Shown here piece by piece: positions 55,541 to 64,000 of a stretch of 64,000 nucleotides of DNA. This stretch comes from Agromyces fucosus (lineage in GTDB: Bacteria; Actinomycetota; Actinomycetes; Actinomycetales; Microbacteriaceae). Positions within the stretch are counted from its first letter, which is position 1. Each line of letters begins with the position of its first letter. The DNA is taken from the NCBI RefSeq assembly GCF_004134865.1, contig NZ_SDPO01000002.1, positions 372,001-436,000 of the forward strand. The letters are read 5' to 3'. The position numbers were made by a program, and so were the translations under genes. The notes under the pieces are model-generated. The model searched no databases, was not told the DNA's origin, and saw nothing but the letters and a program-made list of their open reading frames with translations.

Positions 55541-57781
55541 CTACTCCACCCGCCACACGGTCTCGGAGCCGTCGGCCGTCTCGATCGTGCCGGCCGAGAC
55601 GATGCGCACTCCGTCCTGCAGGCGGTCCTTCACCGCCTGGCTCACGTAGATGCCGGGCCGGCCGTCGACACTGCGCACCCGGTAGGCGAGGTTCACGGCG
55701 TCGCCCCAGAGGTCGTAGGCGAGGCTCGTGCGACCGACGAGCCCGCTCGTCACGGTGCCGGTCGCGATACCGGCGCGCAGTTCGACGGATGCGTCGTTGC
55801 CCGCGTTGAACCGCTCGATGACCGCGCGCAGCTCGGTCGCGAACTCGACCGCTCGCCTGACGTTGTCGACTCTGGGCACGATGAGGCCCGAGCTCGCGAG
55901 GTATCCCCCGCGGAGCGTGCGCACCTTCTCGACGCCCGTGCGCTCGGCCGCCTCGTCGAAGCCGCGCATGAGCGAGTTGAGTTGCGCGAGCTCGTCCTCA
56001 CTCGACAGCGATGCCGTGAAGTCGTCGAAGCCGATGAGCTCGGCGAAGATGACCGAGACGTCCTGGTGCACCTCGGAGATCGTCTCCTCGCCGTCCTGAT
56101 AGCGCTTCGCGACGGTCTCGGGCATGAGCGTGTGCAACAGGCGCTCGTTCTCCATGCGCTGCTCGTCGATGAGTTCCTGCTTGATGCGCAGGCTCGAGCT
56201 CATGTCGTTGAACGCGTTGCCGAGGTCGCCGAACTCGTCGCGCGAGCCGGCCGGCACCTGCACGGTGAGATCGCCGCCGGCGACCCGGCGCACCGCCTCG
56301 GAGAGATGGCGCACCGGCCGGGTGAACACCTGGGCGAGCAGCATCGAGAGCACGCTCACCGCGAGCAGGATCGCGAGTGTCGAGATCACGAGGTTGCGGG
56401 TGAAGTCGGTGACCGGCGCGAACGCCTCCTCGGTGTCGATGCGTGCGACGGCGACCCAGTTGAGCCCGTCGATGTCGACCGGGGTGTACGCGGTGATGTT
56501 CTCGCGCCCGAGATAGCCTCTCGAGATCGTCGTGCCCGACTTGCCCTGCTGGGCGAGCCTGACCGACTCCGTGGTGACCGGCTGCAACAGTACGGTGCCG
56601 CCGACCTCGACTTCGCGTTCGGCGAGCTCCGAGGGTGTGCCGTTCGCGACCGCGAGCTTCTCGAACGCCTGCGGATCCTCGATGAGCAGCCGCGAGTTGC
56701 TCCGCATCAGGTCGTCGCTGCCGGCGACGTAGACCTCGCCGGTGTCGCCGAGTCCCTGTTCCTTCCAGCGCTCATCGCCGGTGAGCACGTCGTTGATGAT
56801 GTCGATGGGAATCTGCACCGCCAGGGCGCCGGTCACCCGCTCGGTGTTGCCGACGGGCGAGACCACCCAGATCGCGGGCACGTTCAGCGACGGGATGTAC
56901 CGCTCGTAGTCGGTGGTGGCGAGCGCGTTGACCGAATTGGTGGCCATCACGTCGCGGTAGGCATCCGCGAGCTGCGAGTCCTTGAACGGCCCCGTCATGA
57001 TGTTCATGCCGAGATCGGGCCCGGAGTAGGCGGTGTAGACGACATTGCCCTCGGTGTCGAGCAAGAGCACGTCGTCGTAGCCCGAGGCGGCGATGATCCG
57101 CTGGAAGTAGTCGTGGTACCGCTCGCGTGCGGCCGACCACGGGCTGCCGTCCCCGGCGTCGCCCGCGTCGATCGCGGCCTCGAAGTCGAGTTCGCCGCCC
57201 GGGAACCGGTAGGACTTCGAGGTGTACTGGTATTGCAGATACTGGCCGGCGACGGATTCCGGGATGAATGCGCCGGCCGCATAGGTGCCGCCGGCGCGAG
57301 CCGACAGTGCGGCGTTGAATTCGTCGTCGTAGTACGCCTCGAGCTCCGCCCGTTGCGCCTCGTCGAGCGGGCGCGACTGCGCCTCGGCGAACGCCGCGTT
57401 CAGGGCGACCGACGCGTTCTGGGCGCTGAGGTTGCGCGAGTCGAGCGTGACCCCCGTCTGCACCCCGCCGAAGACCCGTTCGAGCTCACCCGTGCGCAGT
57501 TCGCGGATCGTGGTGAGCTGGTCGACCGCGGCGGCCCGCAGCGACTCGCGGCCGCTGACGAAGCCGATGACGCCGACGATGATCGAGGAGATCAGGCTCA
57601 CCCCGAGCAGCATGATGAGCAGCTTCGACTGGATGCTGAGGCCGACCCTGCGAGGCTTCGAAGTGCGCGGCTTCCGCTCGCGCGGCGCGCGGCTCGGCAC
57701 GGTCGGTGCGGTCGGCGGCGGTGCTGCGTCGCCGTCGTCAGCGGATGCCTCGGACGGCGCCCCACGTTCCATCGTCGACAC
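55541..57781 (-). CDS. Membrane receptor with class III nucleotide-cyclase domain (degenerate metal sites)
   Basis: A 746-residue protein: a Pro/Lys-rich start, a membrane helix near residue 50-75, a Cache-like external sensor to about 430, a second helix, HAMP (FTRPVRHLSEAVRRVAGGDL) and a class III cyclase domain from about 545. Adenine-recognition Lys619 and Asp690 and transition-state Asn697/Arg701 remain. The first metal Asp is Glu581 (FAELIGF) and the second is Gly625 (TLRGGYLA). Two-metal catalysis therefore looks impaired or lost. The GTG at 57781 has GAGAGGGG upstream; an ATG at 57772 is possible. Confidence 0.88.
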   Translation of the reverse strand: MSTMERGAPSEASADDGDAAPPPTAPTVPSRAPRERKPRTSKPRRVGLSIQSKLLIMLLGVSLISSIIVGVIGFVSGRESLRAAAVDQLTTIRELRTGELERVFGGVQTGVTLDSRNLSAQNASVALNAAFAEAQSRPLDEAQRAELEAYYDDEFNAALSARAGGTYAAGAFIPESVAGQYLQYQYTSKSYRFPGGELDFEAAIDAGDAGDGSPWSAARERYHDYFQRIIAASGYDDVLLLDTEGNVVYTAYSGPDLGMNIMTGPFKDSQLADAYRDVMATNSVNALATTDYERYIPSLNVPAIWVVSPVGNTERVTGALAVQIPIDIINDVLTGDERWKEQGLGDTGEVYVAGSDDLMRSNSRLLIEDPQAFEKLAVANGTPSELAEREVEVGGTVLLQPVTTESVRLAQQGKSGTTISRGYLGRENITAYTPVDIDGLNWVAVARIDTEEAFAPVTDFTRNLVISTLAILLAVSVLSMLLAQVFTRPVRHLSEAVRRVAGGDLTVQVPAGSRDEFGDLGNAFNDMSSSLRIKQELIDEQRMENERLLHTLMPETVAKRYQDGEETISEVHQDVSVIFAELIGFDDFTASLSSEDELAQLNSLMRGFDEAAERTGVEKVRTLRGGYLASSGLIVPRVDNVRRAVEFATELRAVIERFNAGNDASVELRAGIATGTVTSGLVGRTSLAYDLWGDAVNLAYRVRSVDGRPGIYVSQAVKDRLQDGVRIVSAGTIETADGSETVWRVE

Positions 57782-57892
57782 GTCGCCCCTCTCGGCCCCC
57801 CGGCAAGATGCTCCACACTCTAGCGGCGCAGGGTGCCCCGATCGCAAGAGGCGCCGTCGAAGTCGTGTCCCCCGAATCGCCGCTGCACGTGC

Positions 57893-59854
57893 TCAGGACT
57901 CGAGCACCGACCGTTCCTCCTGCTGGCGGTACAGCGAGGCGTAGACGCCCTCGGCGACGACGAGTTCGGCGTGCGTCCCCCGTTCGACGATGCGCCCGGC
58001 GACGACGACGAAGATGACGTCGGCCGAGACCACGGTCGAGAGCCGGTGCGCGATCGCGATCGTCGTGCGACCCCGTGCGGCGTCGTCGAGCGCCTGCTGC
58101 ACGACGCGCTCGGAGATCGTGTCGAGCGCACTCGTCGCCTCGTCGAGCACGAGCACCGCCGGGTCCTTCAGCAGCACCCGCGCGATCGCGATGCGCTGCT
58201 TCTCACCGCCCGAGAGCCGATAGCCGCGTTCGCCGACGACCGTGTCGTAGCCGTCGGGGAACGAGGCGATCGTCTCGTGGATGTTCGCCGCCCGCGCCGC
58301 GGCCTCGAGCTCGGCGTCGCTCGCATCGGGCCGCGCGTACCGCAGGTTCTCGCCGATCGTCGCGTGGAAGAGATATGTCTCCTGGCTCACGATGCCGATG
58401 TGGGAGATGAGCGACTCCTGGTCGAGATCGCGCACGTCGACGCCCGCGAACCGCACGACGCCGCCGGATGCCTCGTACAGCCGCGGCACGAGGTACGAGA
58501 CCGTGGTCTTGCCGGCTCCGGACGGGCCCACGAACGCCGCGAACTGACCGGGCTCGATCGTGAAGCTCACGGCGTCGAGCGTCGGCCGCGAGTCGTCGTC
58601 GGCATCGGGGTAGCGGAACGACACCTCGTCGAACTCGACGCGCCCGAGGGGCCCCTCGCTCCCCGAGCCCGTCGAAGGGACCTGCCTCGCGTCGGGCCGG
58701 TCGACGATCGCCGGCTTCAGGTCGAGGTACTCGAAGATGCGCGCGAAGAGGGCGCTCGACGTCTGCAGGTCGAGCGCGACGCGCATGAGCCCCATGAGCG
58801 GGAACAGGAGGCGCGCCTGCACGGTCGTGAAGGCGACGATCGTGCCCGCCGTGACATCCGCTGCGCCGCCGGCGATGAGCCAGCCCGCGACCAGGTAGAC
58901 GATCGCGGGAATGGACGACATGAAGATGTTGACCATCGCGAAGAACCACTGGCCCGTCATCTGCTGCTTGACCTGCAGGTGGATCTGGTTCTGGTTCTCG
59001 TCGGAGTACCGCTCGATCTCGCTCTTCTGCCGGGTGAAGCTCTTCGACAGCAGGATGCCCGAGACGCTCAGCGTCTCCTGTGTGATCGCGGTCATCTCCG
59101 ACAGCGACTCCTGTGTCTTCCCCGCGATACGCGCACGCACCTGCCCGACCCGGCGCTGGGCGATGACCATGAACGGCATGAGCACGAGGGCGATGATCGT
59201 GAGCTGCCAGTTGAGGATGAGCATGGCGATGAACGCCGAGATCACGGTGACGGTGTTGCCGAGCACGCTCGACACGGTGTTCGTCAGCACGCCGGCGACG
59301 CCGCCGACGTCGTTCTGCAGCCGCGACTGGATGACCCCCGTCTTCGTGCGCGTGAAGAAGCTCAGCTCCATGGCCTGCAGGTGCGTGAACAGCCGCACCC
59401 GGAGGGCTCCCATGACGTTGTTGCCGATCGTCGCCGTCAGCCACGTCTGCCAGACGCCGAGCAGTGCCGAGACGATGAAGACGGCGATCATCGCGATGAC
59501 GAGCCACATGAGCACCGGCAGGTTCGGGCCGGAGACCTCGCCGCTCGCGTCGACCGGGAAGAGACCGTCGTCGAACGCCCGCTGGGTCAGCAGCGGCGGA
59601 ATGATGGCGAGCCCGGCGCCGATCAGCACGAGCACGACCGTCGTGCCGAGCGCGACCTTGTGCGGGGCGAAGAGCTCGGCGATGCGACCGAGCAGGTTCG
59701 GCACCTGCGGCGCCTCGGCGTTCGCCGCGCGCTGCGCCTCCTCGTCGACGGCGAACCCCCGACGAGGCCCGCCACCGCCGCCGGCTCCACCGCCTCCGGC
59801 TCCGCGTCCGCCGCCGGCTCCGCCGCCTCGCGGCGCTCCCCCGTGCATGCTCAT
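57893..59854 (-). CDS. ABC exporter, fused membrane and ATPase domains
   Basis: A 653-residue type IV-fold (MsbA-like) half-transporter. The first 35 residues are almost all Gly, Ala and Arg, an unusual tail. Six spans follow, then the NBD: Walker A GPSGAGKTT, LSGGEKQRIAIARVLL, Walker B AVLVLDEATSALD. The linker before the NBD contains VPSTGSGSEGPLG, encoded by a dispersed-repeat-like sequence at 58661. Exports a lipid, drug or peptide as a homodimer or heterodimer; no partner is adjacent. Confidence 0.92.
   Translation of the reverse strand: MSMHGGAPRGGGAGGGRGAGGGGAGGGGGPRRGFAVDEEAQRAANAEAPQVPNLLGRIAELFAPHKVALGTTVVLVLIGAGLAIIPPLLTQRAFDDGLFPVDASGEVSGPNLPVLMWLVIAMIAVFIVSALLGVWQTWLTATIGNNVMGALRVRLFTHLQAMELSFFTRTKTGVIQSRLQNDVGGVAGVLTNTVSSVLGNTVTVISAFIAMLILNWQLTIIALVLMPFMVIAQRRVGQVRARIAGKTQESLSEMTAITQETLSVSGILLSKSFTRQKSEIERYSDENQNQIHLQVKQQMTGQWFFAMVNIFMSSIPAIVYLVAGWLIAGGAADVTAGTIVAFTTVQARLLFPLMGLMRVALDLQTSSALFARIFEYLDLKPAIVDRPDARQVPSTGSGSEGPLGRVEFDEVSFRYPDADDDSRPTLDAVSFTIEPGQFAAFVGPSGAGKTTVSYLVPRLYEASGGVVRFAGVDVRDLDQESLISHIGIVSQETYLFHATIGENLRYARPDASDAELEAAARAANIHETIASFPDGYDTVVGERGYRLSGGEKQRIAIARVLLKDPAVLVLDEATSALDTISERVVQQALDDAARGRTTIAIAHRLSTVVSADVIFVVVAGRIVERGTHAELVVAEGVYASLYRQQEERSVLES
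58661..58682. repeat. Dispersed-repeat core inside the ABC exporter gene
   Basis: A GAGCCCGTCGAAGGGACC segment matches the core of the hairpin at 10856-10906 and encodes part of the flexible linker between the membrane and ATPase domains. Confidence 0.4.
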
Positions 59855-59910
59855 GGCACGAGCCTATGCCGCGCCCCGCTGGCCGCCGCCGTCGTTCGCC
59901 CGGAGCAGAG

Positions 59911-59950
59911 CGAGCGGATGCCGCAGGCCACAGCCTGCGGCATCCGCTCG
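59911..59950. terminator. Perfect 18-bp stem-loop after the CUT1 operon
   Basis: Arms 59911-59928 and 59933-59950 pair perfectly (starting CGAGCGGATGCCGCAGG) around a 4-base loop, 13 bases after the stop of the last permease gene. Typical strong GC hairpin terminator without a T-tract. Confidence 0.7.
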
Positions 59951-59962
59951 CGCTCGGCTCGC

Positions 59963-60952
59963 CTAGCCCTTGGTGGAGCCCGCGAGCAGGCCGCGCACGA
60001 AGTAGCGCTGCAGCCCGAAGAAGACGCCGAGCGGGATCACGATCGAGATGAACGCGGCCGCGGTGAGTCGCTGCCAGTCCTGCCCGCGCGTGCCGACCAT
60101 CTCGGCCAACCGCTGCGTCAGTGGAGCGACGTCTTGCGTGCCGCCCGAGAAGATGAGGGCGACGAGCAGGTCGTTCCACACCCAGATGAACTGGAAGATC
60201 GCGAACGACGCGAGCGCCGGTGTCGCCAGCGGCAGCACGATGCGGAAGAAGATCTGCCCGTGCGTGGCGCCGTCGACCCGCGCCGCCTCGATGACGTCGG
60301 ACGGGATCTCGGAGATGAAGTTGTGCAGCAGGAAGATCGCGAGCGGGAGCGCGAACATCGAGTGCGCGAGCCACAGCGGCAGGTAGTTCTGCTCGGGGAT
60401 GATCGGCACCAGGTCGTGCAACCAGGCCTGCATGGGCCGCAGCCACGTCGAGAAGATCTGCAGCAGCGGCACGAGGGCCATCTGCAGCGGGATGATCTGG
60501 AGCGCGAACACGAAGATGAAGAGCCAGTTGACCCACTTGAAGCGGATCCACGCGAACGCGTACGCGGCCATCGACGCGAAGACGAGCGGGATCAGCGTGG
60601 CGATCAGCGCGATGGCGATCGAGTTCACGATGTACGAACCGAGCTGCGGCGATGCCGACGACGTCGAGAACAGCACGTCGCGGTAGTTGTCGAGCGTGAA
60701 GCCCGGGTTCTGGAAGATCGTCCACCAGCCCGTGGTGCGGATCAGCTCGGCAGGCCGGAACGACGAGACCAGGAGCCCGAAGGTCGGGATGGTCCAGAGC
60801 ACCGCGATGATCAGCGAGATGATCGTCGCGGTGCGCGAGGTCAGCCGCTTCTTCACGCGTGCGGTCTTGGAGCCGTACTCACTGCGCTCGGCGGCCTCGA
60901 TCGAGCCGAGGTTCTCACCGACCGGGAGGTCGGCGGGGGCGACGCTGCTCAT
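59963..60952 (-). CDS. Sugar ABC permease (MalG/AglG type)
   Basis: A 329-residue CUT1 permease with six spans and a normal EAA loop (EAARVDGATHGQIFFRIVLP). It has an extra cytoplasmic N-terminus of about 40 residues and a long external loop (SPQLGSYIVNS; QAWLHDLVPIIPEQNY). The ATG overlaps the previous permease's stop (ATGA). The trio resembles the alpha-glucoside AglEFG type; substrate not proven. No ATPase is encoded here. Confidence 0.88.
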   Translation of the reverse strand: MSSVAPADLPVGENLGSIEAAERSEYGSKTARVKKRLTSRTATIISLIIAVLWTIPTFGLLVSSFRPAELIRTTGWWTIFQNPGFTLDNYRDVLFSTSSASPQLGSYIVNSIAIALIATLIPLVFASMAAYAFAWIRFKWVNWLFIFVFALQIIPLQMALVPLLQIFSTWLRPMQAWLHDLVPIIPEQNYLPLWLAHSMFALPLAIFLLHNFISEIPSDVIEAARVDGATHGQIFFRIVLPLATPALASFAIFQFIWVWNDLLVALIFSGGTQDVAPLTQRLAEMVGTRGQDWQRLTAAAFISIVIPLGVFFGLQRYFVRGLLAGSTKG

Positions 60953-61917
60953 CGGATCTCCCTCTGCTTGCGGAGCACGTTGACGTTGTAGACGACGATC
61001 GGCAGCACGAGCACGAAGAGGATCAGTGCGAGGGCCGAACCGCGCCCCACCTCGCTCGCCCGGAAGGCCTGGGTGTACATCTCGTTGGCGATGACGCTCG
61101 TGTTGAAGTTTCCGGCGGTCATCGTTCGCACGATGTCGAAGACCTTCAGCGTCGCGATGGAGATCGTCGTGAGCACCACGACGAGCGCGCCGCGGATGCC
61201 TGGCACCGTGACGTTGAGGAAGCGCTGCCAGCCGTTCGTACCGTCGAGCTGCGCCGCCTCGATCTGCTCGGTCGGCACGCCCTTGATCGCCGCGCTCAGG
61301 AGCACCATGGCGAAGCCGGTCTGGATCCAGATCATCACGACGATGAGCAGGAAGGTGTTGATCGGGTCGGTCTGCAACCACTGCACCGGTTCGCCGCCCG
61401 CCGCGACGACGAGGGCGTTCAACAGGCCGATCTGCTCGCGGTCGCCCCCGCGGTACTCGTAGACGAACCGCCAGATCACGCCGGCGCCGACGAAGGAGAT
61501 CGCGATCGGCATGAACAGGATGACCTTGTAGTAGCGCTCGCCCCGTGACTTGTCGATGAACACGGCGTAGGCGAGGCCGACCGCCGTCGAGATGGTCGGC
61601 ACGAGCAGCACCCAGATGATCGTGTTGATCAGCGTGCGGATGGCTGCCGGCTGCGTGAACGTCCAGACGAAGTTGTCGAGGGTCCAGTCACCGCTCGAGT
61701 CCTGGAACGCCAGGAGGCTCGTGCGGATCGCCGGGTACACGAGCCCGATGGCGATGAAGAGCATCGCCGGCAGCAGGAAGAGGCCCAGCTGCCAGTAGTC
61801 TCGGCCCTTCTTCGGAGCCTTGTCGATGAAGAAGATGAGGAGGCCGACGACCGCGGCGAACACCGCGAGCCCCATCACCACCTGGAGCAGCTTGCCGAGC
61901 AGATCGGCGGTGGTCAT
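60949..61917 (-). CDS. Sugar ABC permease (MalF/AglF type)
   Basis: A 322-residue CUT1 permease with an N-terminal extra helix (residues 8-28), then six spans and the EAA loop EAAQLDGTNGWQRFLNVTVP. GGGAGG lies 4 bases before the ATG at 61917. It is the first permease after the binding-protein gene, separated from it by a GC-rich hairpin. Confidence 0.88.
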   Translation of the reverse strand: MTTADLLGKLLQVVMGLAVFAAVVGLLIFFIDKAPKKGRDYWQLGLFLLPAMLFIAIGLVYPAIRTSLLAFQDSSGDWTLDNFVWTFTQPAAIRTLINTIIWVLLVPTISTAVGLAYAVFIDKSRGERYYKVILFMPIAISFVGAGVIWRFVYEYRGGDREQIGLLNALVVAAGGEPVQWLQTDPINTFLLIVVMIWIQTGFAMVLLSAAIKGVPTEQIEAAQLDGTNGWQRFLNVTVPGIRGALVVVLTTISIATLKVFDIVRTMTAGNFNTSVIANEMYTQAFRASEVGRGSALALILFVLVLPIVVYNVNVLRKQREIR

Positions 61918-61970
61918 CGTGCCTCCCAATGTTCGTCATTGAAATCGGAGTCGTCGTCGAAGGCGGGTGA

Positions 61971-62003
61971 CGGAGGGCGGGGACTTCGCATCCCCGCCCT
62001 CCG
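61971..62003. terminator. Perfect 13-bp GC-rich stem-loop after the binding-protein gene
   Basis: CGGAGGGCGGGGA and its exact complement flank a 7-base loop, 31 bases after the binding-protein stop and 54 bases before the permease start. It probably limits readthrough or protects the upstream message. Confidence 0.65.
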
Positions 62004-62033
62004 ATCATGCCCCTCGGGCGTGAGTCGCGCCAG

Positions 62034-63392
62034 TCAGCCCTGCGGCCAGCTCGACTCGATCGTGTCGAGCACCTGCGCGGTGTCTTCACCCGTGACCCAT
62101 GCGACCATGCCCTTCCAGAAGGAATCGGCGCCGACGGCACCCGGCATCAGGTCGGAACCGTCGAACCGGAACGTGGTCTCGGGGTCCTGCAGGATCTCGA
62201 TCGACTGCGTCAGCAGCTCGCTCGAGGCGACCTGCGGGTCGAGGCCCTTGTTGGCGCTGATGACGCCGCCGAGGCTCACGCGGTTGTTGGCCCAGGTGTC
62301 GCTCGAGAGGTAGGCGCGGAACGCCTCGACCTCTTCGGCGTCGCGGAACGCGACCGGGAACTCGCCGCCGCCGGTGACGGACAGCGGGTCGTCGGCGTTG
62401 ACCGGCGGGAGCAGGAACGCGAACACGCTGCCGTCGGACGCGACGGTGTTCTCGTCGCCGCCCTCGGGGTTCCAGAAGGTCTCGTAGAACGAGGCCTGGT
62501 GGTGCAGCGAGCACGCACCGTCGAGGATCGGCAGACCGGCGGTCTGGAACGCCTCGGTGACCTGCGTCGACACGTCTCCGATGCCGCCGTTGACCATGTC
62601 GTCGTTCTTCAGGTACGCCCCGACCGCGTCGAAGGCCTCGGCCACCTGCGGGTCGTTGAACGGGATGCCGTGGGTGACCCACTGGTCGTAGACCTCGGCG
62701 CCGTGGAGACGCAGCATGTAGTCCTCGACCCAGTCGGTGCCCGGCCAGCCCGTGGCGTCGCCCGACTCGAGGCCGACGCACCAGGGCTTGTGGTCGCCCT
62801 CGGCCGCGATCTCCTCGGAGAGCGCTGTCAGCTCGTCGAGGGTCTTGGGGATCTCGTACCCCTTCTCCTCGAACTCGGCCGGCGAGTACCAGACGTAGCC
62901 CTTGATGCTCGCCATGAGCGGAGCGGCGTAGAACGTGTCTTCGTAGGTGCCGTACTGCTTCCAGTCCTCGGACCACCACTCGTCGACATTGGCCTCGACC
63001 TCGGAGGATGCCGGGATCAGCCAACCGCCGGCGGCGAGTCGACCGAGGAGGCCGGGCTGCGGCACGATGCCGACGTCGGGGGCGTTGCCGCCCTCGGCGA
63101 GCACGGCGATCTGCGCCTCGAACTCGCTCGAGCCCTGGTAGTCGACCGCGATGCCGGTGCAGGCCTCGAAGTCCGACCACGATTCGATGAGGCGGTCGGC
63201 CTCGAGGTCGAGGATGGTGCCGGCCACCGTGACCTCGGCGTCCTCGAAGGTGCCGTACTGCTCGTAGTCGGTGCAGTCGACGTCGGCAGCGTCCTCTGGC
63301 GCGACGTCTCCGGTGCAGCCCGTGAGGGCGAGTCCAACCGCCGCGGCCGCCACCACGGGGGCCATCCAACGGCGATGCCGTCTGATTCTCAT
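62034..63392 (-). CDS. Sugar-binding lipoprotein (AglE-like, family 1)
   Basis: A 452-residue substrate-binding lipoprotein. Arg-rich start (MRIRRHRR), hydrophobic core and lipobox LTGC near residue 23-26. The mature domain has TVAGTILDLEADRLIESW, YQGSSEFEAQIAVL and LIPASSEVE, typical of alpha-glucoside binding proteins. At least four mature-chain Cys could form disulfides. A promoter and operator lie directly upstream, opposite to the LacI gene. Confidence 0.9.
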   Translation of the reverse strand: MRIRRHRRWMAPVVAAAAVGLALTGCTGDVAPEDAADVDCTDYEQYGTFEDAEVTVAGTILDLEADRLIESWSDFEACTGIAVDYQGSSEFEAQIAVLAEGGNAPDVGIVPQPGLLGRLAAGGWLIPASSEVEANVDEWWSEDWKQYGTYEDTFYAAPLMASIKGYVWYSPAEFEEKGYEIPKTLDELTALSEEIAAEGDHKPWCVGLESGDATGWPGTDWVEDYMLRLHGAEVYDQWVTHGIPFNDPQVAEAFDAVGAYLKNDDMVNGGIGDVSTQVTEAFQTAGLPILDGACSLHHQASFYETFWNPEGGDENTVASDGSVFAFLLPPVNADDPLSVTGGGEFPVAFRDAEEVEAFRAYLSSDTWANNRVSLGGVISANKGLDPQVASSELLTQSIEILQDPETTFRFDGSDLMPGAVGADSFWKGMVAWVTGEDTAQVLDTIESSWPQG

Positions 63393-63432
63393 GTCATCTC
63401 CTCGTCGAGTGAATGTGGTGCAGGCGAAGCCG

Positions 63433-63444
63433 GGAACCGGTTCC
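63433..63444. promoter_or_regulatory. LacI-type operator GGAACCGGTTCC
   Basis: A perfect 12-bp palindrome just downstream of a minus-strand promoter candidate (TTGTGA at 63476-63481, 18 bp, TAGCGT at 63452-63457) for the binding-protein gene. The same sequence context (CGGGAA, CGGTTCCA) recurs at 63589-63600. Confidence 0.65.
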
Positions 63445-63588
63445 AGCCTCCACGCTAGAACACCCGCCGCCCTCCTCACAAGGGATGGGAGGTCACGGTT
63501 CGGCCACTGCCCCGTGCTGCGGCAGGAACTGGCGGAGAGCGCTCCCATCGATGACGCGCGAACACGACCGCGCCGCGAATGCCCGACG

Positions 63589-63600
63589 GGAAACGGTTCC
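63589..63600. promoter_or_regulatory. LacI-type operator GGAAACGGTTCC
   Basis: Second copy with one changed base, about 60 bp before the LacI start. A TACACT -10-like hexamer follows at 63621-63626, so autoregulation is likely. Confidence 0.6.
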
Positions 63601-63660
63601 ATATTCCACGACGAGCGCAGTACACTCTCGCTCGAACCAGCCCGACGGAGGGAGGCGCGC

Positions 63661-64000
63661 ATGGCCGCGATCGGCGACGTCGCACGCCTCGCCGGGGTGT
63701 CGAAGGCCACGGCCTCCCGGGCGCTCACCGGCAACGGCTACGTCGCCGAGGAGACCCGGCGCCGCGTCGAGACGGCCGCCGCGGAGATCGGCTACATCGC
63801 CTCCCCCGACGCCGCGAGCCTCGTCACGGGGCGCACCAAGAACGTCGGCGTGGTCATCCCGTTCGTCAACCGCTGGTTCTTCGGCGAGGTGCTCGAGGGC
63901 ATCGAGCGCGCTCTCCTCACTGCCGGCTACGACCTGACGCTCTACAACCTCTCCGACAGCGGGCCCGACCGGGCGCGCGTCTTCGAGTTCTTCCTCGCGC
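63661..64000 (+). CDS. LacI-family regulator, cut by the window end
   Basis: The first 113 residues of a LacI regulator: MAAIGDVARLAGVSKATASR with the HTH, YIASPDAASLVTG as hinge, then the start of the sugar-binding domain (NVGVVIPFVNRWFFGEVLEG). The frame is open at position 64000. GGAGGGAG lies about 7 bases before the ATG. It is divergent from the CUT1 operon and probably its repressor through the two GGAA-CGG-TTCC sites. Confidence 0.9.
   Translation, partial: MAAIGDVARLAGVSKATASRALTGNGYVAEETRRRVETAAAEIGYIASPDAASLVTGRTKNVGVVIPFVNRWFFGEVLEGIERALLTAGYDLTLYNLSDSGPDRARVFEFFLA

Noticed and set aside
57833..60991. A 1052-residue plus-strand open frame
   Set aside because: It runs opposite an ABC exporter and a permease and is composed mostly of Arg, Glu, Asp and His; it is a shadow frame.

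Overview
The window is high-GC, densely coded actinobacterial DNA. The class Ib ribonucleotide reductase operon, GTG/TTG starts, many 4-base start/stop overlaps (ATGA, GTGA), LacI-controlled sugar regulons and secreted multidomain glycosidases fit a Microbacteriaceae-type chromosome, perhaps near Agromyces or Microbacterium; that placement is inference. I see no rRNA, tRNA, CRISPR array, phage or transposase gene.

Layout. (1) 1-10900: a short AlkD-like gene and a VOC protein, then a fucoside locus: an enolase-superfamily enzyme, a CUT1 ABC importer, a cytoplasmic GH29 fucosidase, a LacI regulator and a secreted GH29-like enzyme, tied together by three copies of one 14-bp palindrome. (2) 10970-16000: a membrane protein and nrdHIEF with paired NrdR-like boxes and DnaA-like boxes. 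(3) 16150-21850: an alpha/beta hydrolase, a secreted GH95 fucosidase whose C-terminal domain matches that of the GH29-like enzyme, an HhH-GPD protein and a VOC protein. (4) 22060-28310: a galactofuranose-type importer (ytfQ, ytfR, ytfT, yjfF order) with a LacI regulator. (5) 28350-29870: an orphan AbiEi/DUF559-type gene embedded in unusual repeat arrays. (6) 29880-39540: an L-arabinose locus (araA, araB, ChvE/GguAB-type importer, araD, LacI regulator) with a leader peptide coupled to araD. (7) 39650-50280: an unknown gene, MFS transporter, beta-propeller phytase, aldo/keto reductase, cyclase-family hydrolase plus amino-acid permease, SPFH protein, and cbs-metB behind a Cys-Cys leader peptide. 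(8) 50530-57780: DUF3105/DUF305 pair, two-component system, and a cyclase-family receptor next to a cyclic-nucleotide-domain MscS channel. (9) 57890-64000: an ABC exporter and a third CUT1 importer with a divergent LacI regulator cut by the window end.

Four sugar importers each pair with a LacI regulator and recognisable operators. Three of the four binding-protein genes are followed by a stem-loop before the next operon gene, which would favour excess binding protein. Extracellular GH95 and GH29-like enzymes probably feed fucosylated glycans to the first importer and the cytoplasmic GH29.

Most worth a second look: the cyclase/CNBD-channel pair, where key residues of both partners appear to be lost; the Cys-Cys leader peptide before cbs; the 29-residue araD leader; the roughly 60-bp palindrome found at three loci together with a 73-bp tandem array beside the AbiEi/DUF559 gene; and the fucosidase whose expected ATG reads ATC.
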